From Hydractinia symbiolongicarpus (lineage: Eukaryota; Cnidaria; Hydrozoa; Anthoathecata; Hydractiniidae), in assembly GCF_029227915.1 (NCBI RefSeq), contig NC_079885.1, forward strand, positions 14,891,001 to 14,955,000: DNA of 64,000 bases. The letters are read 5' to 3'. The stretch's first letter is position 1; each line of letters begins with the position of its first letter. The notes beneath the pieces were generated by a model. The model was not told the DNA's origin, made no database searches, and worked only from the letters and a program-made list of their open reading frames with translations. A program made the position numbers and the translations under genes. Below, piece after piece: positions 59,754 to 64,000 of the stretch.

Positions 59754-60203
59754 ATTGACTTTTTCACGTTACATTATTTATCATTACGACTGTGACATAT
59801 CTTTTTTACGCAATAGCCGCTGAGTAAATCAGGTAAGGGACGTGATTAGAAGTTTCTTTTCATTCAAAACGGCTACAATCATGCTGCAATAAATGCGCCA
59901 CGTCGCAAATAAATGGAATACGAGCGTCAGACAAAGAAAATGGTGATGTAGTTACTTTGCTAATTAACTTTGTCATATGAAAATTAAGTCTGCAAGTACC
60001 CTAGATTGCCTTCGTTGGAACTTTTTACCGGAAATCATAAAGCGCATTATTGTTGTAAAGAATCGATAGCGCTTAAAAAGAGCTGTCAAATGCACATAAA
60101 CACGACCTATTTCGAATGATCCAGTCAAGAAATATGACGTTTAAAGTTTGAACCATTTTCGATGTAATGTGCTAATAAATCGTAGATATCTACCTGTACG
60201 TTT

Positions 60204-60322
60204 GTCTACGACCATACCACGATGAACACACCTGTTCTCGTCCGATCACGGAAGTTAAGCATCGTCGGGCCGTGATAGTACTTGGATGGGGGACCGCCTG
60301 GGAACTCCCGGTGTCGTAGGCT
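60204..60322 (+). rRNA. 5S rRNA, unit 93
   Basis: G70T (U70-C105 mismatch in helix V) and T101A. The leader reads TCTACCTGTACG. Confidence 0.92.
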
Positions 60323-60772
60323 ATTGACTTTTTCACGTTACATTATTTATCATTACGACTGTGACGTATCTTTTTTACACAATAGCCGCTGAGTAAATCA
60401 AGTAAGGGACTTGATTAGAAGTTTCTTTCCCTTCAAAACGGCTACGATCTGGCTGCAATAAATGCGCCACGTCGCAAATGAATGAATTACGAGCATCAGA
60501 CAAAGAAAATGGCGATGTAGTTAATTTGCTAAATAACTTTGTCATATGAAAATTAAGTCTGAAAGTACCTAAGATTTCCTTCGTTGGAACTTTTTACATG
60601 AAATCTTAAAGCGCATGGTTGTCGAAAAGAATCGATAGCGCTTAAAAAGAGCTTTCAAATGCACATAAACACGACCTATTTCGGATGATCCAGTCAAGAA
60701 ATATGACCTTTAAAGTTTAAACCATTCTCGATGTAATGTGCTAATAAATCGTAGATATCTGCTTGTTTGTTT

Positions 60773-60891
60773 GTCTACGACCATACCACGATGAACACAC
60801 CTGTTCTCGTCCGATCACGGAAGTTAAGCATCTTCGGGCCGGGATAGTACTTGGATGGGGGACCGCCTGGGAACTCCCGGTGTCGTAGGCT
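60773..60891 (+). rRNA. 5S rRNA, unit 94 (G61T)
   Basis: G61T and T101A, as unit 91. Confidence 0.92.
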
Positions 60892-61341
60892 ATTGACTTT
60901 TTCACGTTACATTATTTATCATTACGACTGTGACATATCTTTTTTACGCAATAGCCGCTGAGTAAATCAGGTAAGGGACGTGATTAGAAGTTTCTTTTCA
61001 TTCAAAACGGCTACAATCATGCTGCAATAAATGCGCCACGTCGCAAATAAATGGAATACGAGCGTCAGACAAAGAAAATGGTGATGTAGTTACTTTGCTA
61101 ATTAACTTTGTCATATGAAAATTAAGTCTGCAAGTACCCTAGATTGCCTTCGTTGGAACTTTTTACCGGAAATCATAAAGCGCATTATTGTTGTAAAGAA
61201 TCGATAGCGCTTAAAAAGAGCTGTCAAATGCACATAAACACGACCTATTTCGAATGATCCAGTCAAGAAATATGACGTTTAAAGTTTGAACCATTTTCGA
61301 TGTAATGTGCTAATAAATCGTAGATATCTGCCCGTTTGTTT

Positions 61342-61460
61342 GTCTACGACCATACCACGATGAACACACCTGTTCTCGTCCGATCACGGAAGTTAAGCAT
61401 CTTCGGGCCGGGATAGTACTTGGATGGGGGACCGCCTGGGAACTCCCGGTGTCGTAGGCT
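61342..61460 (+). rRNA. 5S rRNA, unit 95 (G61T)
   Basis: G61T and T101A, as unit 92. Confidence 0.92.
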
Positions 61461-61910
61461 ATTGACTTTTTCACGTTACATTATTTATCATTACGACTGT
61501 GACATATCTTTTTTACGCAATAGCCGCTGAGTAAATCAGGTAAGGGACGTGATTAGAAGTTTCTTTTCATTCAAAACGGCTACAATCATGCTGCAATAAA
61601 TGCGCCACGTCGCAAATAAATGGAATACGAGCGTCAGACAAAGAAAATGGTGATGTAGTTACTTTGCTAATTAACTTTGTCATATGAAAATTAAGTCTGC
61701 AAGTACCCTAGATTGCCTTCGTTGGAACTTTTTACCGGAAATCATAAAGCGCATTATTGTTGTAAAGAATCGATAGCGCTTAAAAAGAGCTGTCAAATGC
61801 ACATAAACACGACCTATTTCGAATGATCCAGTCAAGAAATATGACGTTTAAAGTTTGAACCATTTTCGATGTAATGTGCTAATAAATCGTAGATATCTGC
61901 CCGTTTGTTT

Positions 61911-62029
61911 GTCTACGACCATACCACGATGAACACACCTGTTCTCGTCCGATCACGGAAGTTAAGCATCGTCGGGCCGGGATAGTACTTGGATGGGGGA
62001 CCGCCTGGGAACTCCCGGTGTCGTAGGCT
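61911..62029 (+). rRNA. 5S rRNA, unit 96
   Basis: T101A only, as unit 90. T5 terminator. Confidence 0.97.
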
Positions 62030-62479
62030 ATTGACTTTTTCACGTTACATTATTTATCATTACGACTGTGACGTATCTTTTTTACGCAATAGCCGCTGAG
62101 TTAATCAAGTAAGGGACTTGATTAGAAGTTTCTTTCCCTTCAAAACGGCTACGATCTGGCTGCAATAAATGCGCCACGTCGCAAATGAATGAATTACGAG
62201 CGTCAGACAAAGAAAATGGCGATGTAGTTACTTTGCTAATTAACTTAGTCATATGAAAATTAAGTCTGAAAGTACCTAAGATTTCCTTCGTTGGAACTTT
62301 TTACATGAAATCTTAAAGCGCATGGTTGTCGAAAAGAATCGATAGCGCTTAAAAAGAGCTTTCAAATGCACATAAACACGACCTATTTCGGATGATCCAG
62401 TCAAGAAATATGACCTTTAAAGTTTAAACCATTCTCGATGTAATGTGCTAATAAATCGTAGATATCTGCTTGTTTGTTT

Positions 62480-62598
62480 GTCTACGACCATACCACGATG
62501 AACACACCTGTTCTCGTCCGATCACGGAAGTTAAGCATCTTCGGGCCGGGATAGTACTTGGATGGGGGACCGCCTGGGAACTCCCGGTGTCGTAGGCT
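62480..62598 (+). rRNA. 5S rRNA, unit 97 (G61T)
   Basis: G61T and T101A, as unit 91. The second half of its spacer diverges (CATATGACAATTAAG, TTTGAACTTTTTACTGG). Confidence 0.92.
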
Positions 62599-63048
62599 AT
62601 TGACTTTTTCACGTTACATTATTTATCATTACGACTGTGACATATCTTTTTTACGCAATAGCCGCTGAGTAAATCAGGTAAGGGACGTGATTAGAAGTTT
62701 CTTTTCATTCAAAACGGCTACAATCATGCTGCAATAAATGCGCCACGTCGCAAATAAATGGAATACGAGCGTCAGACAAAGAAAATGACGATGTAGTTAC
62801 TTTGCTAATTAACTTTGTCATATGACAATTAAGTCTGCAAGTACCCTAGATTGCCTTCGTTTGAACTTTTTACTGGAAATCTTAAAGTGCATTATTGTCG
62901 TAAAGAATCGATAGCGCTTAAAAAGAGCTTTCAAATGCACATAAACACGACCTATTTCCGATCACCCAGTCAAGAAATATGATCTTTAAAGTTTGAACCA
63001 TTTTCGATGTAATGTGCTAATAAATCGTAGATATCTGCCCGAATGTTT

Positions 63049-63167
63049 GTCTACGACCTTACCACGATGAACACACCTGTTCCCGTCCGATCAGGGAAGT
63101 TAAGCATCGCCGGGCCGGGATATTACTTGGATGAGGGACCGCCTGGGAACTCCCGGTGTCGTAGGCT
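63049..63167 (+). rRNA. 5S rRNA, unit 98 (most diverged)
   Basis: A11T, T35C, C46G, T62C, G75T, G86A and T101A. A11T, T62C, G75T and G86A are private. G75T alters the GTACTTGG block, T62C turns A16-U62 into A-C, and C46G breaks G31-C46. The leader reads CCGAATGTTTG. Possibly a decaying gene. Confidence 0.88.
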
Positions 63168-63617
63168 ATTGACTTTTTCACGTTACATTATTTATCATTA
63201 CGACTGTGACGTATCTTTTTTACGCAATAGCCGCTGAGTAAATCAAGTAAGGGACGTGATTAGAAGTTTCTTTCCCTTAAAAAGGGCTACAATCTTGCTG
63301 CAATAAATGCGCCACGTCGCAAATGAATGGATTAAGAGCGTCAGACAAAGAAAATGGTGATGTAGTTACTTTGCTAATTAACTTTGTCATATGAAAATTA
63401 AGTCTGCAAGTACCCTAGATTGCCTTCGTTGGAACTTTTTACCGGAAATCATAAAGCGCATTATTGTTGTAAAGAATCGATAGCGCTTAAAAAGAGCTGT
63501 CAAATGCACATAAACACGACCTATTTCGAATGATCCAGTCAAGAAATATGACCTTTAAAGTTTGAACCATTTTCGATGTAATGTGCTAATAAATCGTAGA
63601 TATCTTCCCGTTTGTTT

Positions 63618-63736
63618 GTCTACGACCATACCACGATGAACACACCTGTTCTCGTCCGATCACGGAAGTTAAGCATCGTCGGGCCGGGATAGTACTTGGA
63701 TGGGGGACCGCCTGGGAACTCCCGGTGTCGTAGGCT
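63618..63736 (+). rRNA. 5S rRNA, unit 99
   Basis: T101A only. The leader has ATATCTTCCCG. T5 terminator. Last gene in the window. Confidence 0.97.
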
Positions 63737-64000
63737 ATTGACTTTTTCACGTTACATTATTTATCATTACGACTGTGACGTATCTTTTTTACGCAATAGC
63801 CGCTGAGTTAATCAAGTAAGGGACTTGATTAGAAGTTTCTTTCCCTTCAAAACGGCTACGATCTGGCTGCAATAAATGCGCCACGTCGCAAATGAATGAA
63901 TTACGAGCGTCAGACAAAGAAAATGGCGATGTAGTTACTTTGCTAATTAACTTAGTCATATGAAAATTAAGTCTGAAAGTACCTAAGATTTCCTTCGTTG
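63737..64000 (+). other. Partial 5S spacer at window end
   Basis: Matches the spacers after units 90 and 96 (GAGTTAATC, GACTTGATTAG, CTACGATCTGGC). The array evidently continues beyond the window. Confidence 0.9.

Larger units (their letters stand above)
58497..63617 (+). repeat. Three-unit higher-order repeat, 3 x 1707 bp
   Basis: Units 90-92, 93-95 and 96-98 each start with a spacer marked GACTTGATTAG, CTACGATCTGGC and TTTACATGAAATC, followed by two G61T-type units; unit 99 starts a fourth. The third unit of the last trimer (98) has been replaced by a diverged gene. Confidence 0.88.

Overview
This window is a eukaryotic, most likely animal, tandem array of 5S ribosomal RNA genes. All genes lie on the + strand. 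I count 99 full-length 5S genes plus 5 truncated copies that keep only the last 48 nt. No protein-coding gene, tRNA, CRISPR array or recognisable transposon is visible. The 5S identity rests on the full secondary structure. Helix I is a 9-bp pairing of nt 1-9 with 110-118. Helix II pairs nt 16-21 with 57-62. Helix III has the AA bulge at 49-50, and helix V pairs 67-72 with 103-108. The conserved GUUAAGC and GUACUUGGAUGG blocks of the type 1 Pol III internal promoter are present. The 5' GUCUACG and the UCUCGUCCGAUCAC stretch resemble animal 5S rRNA; I cannot assign a lineage from the sequence alone.

Numbering: variants are given against a 119-nt window consensus (nt 1 = G of GTCTACG, nt 119 = T of GGCT). 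Units 40, 53 and 73 match it exactly. The basic unit is 569 bp: a 119-bp gene and a ~450-bp spacer. Just downstream is a T-run (nt 126-130), with a second T-run at nt 168-173. An AATAAAT element sits at -30 to -24.

Layout. (1) 1-18460: units 1-33, regular 569-bp repeats with alternating alleles (A45G and T76A classes) and nested 2- and 3-unit duplications. (2) 18461-21256: about 15 copies of an unrelated 182-bp satellite, which replaces part of one unit and ends in a 5' truncated 5S gene. (3) 21257-28597: diverged units 34-44 with a second, two-monomer satellite segment (23140-23502). (4) 28598-39553: a near-identical 10,956-bp tandem copy of 17642-28597. (5) 39554-43535: a 4-unit duplication and a chimeric spacer. 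(6) 43536-52654: a third copy of the distal part of the block, lacking the long satellite and carrying an extra 1138-bp two-unit duplication. (7) 52655-57325: a 5-unit duplication. (8) 57326-57927: two spacers fused with a gene lost between them. (9) 57928-64000: units 89-99, a 1707-bp three-unit higher-order repeat enriched for the helix-II variant G61T.

The window reads as a snapshot of unequal crossing-over and incomplete homogenisation. Consensus-like genes are mixed with allele classes that should be impaired. Some carry TTTT inside the gene, some have lost the proximal terminator, and some have broken helices. One allele pair shows a compensatory helix-III change (C29G with G48C).
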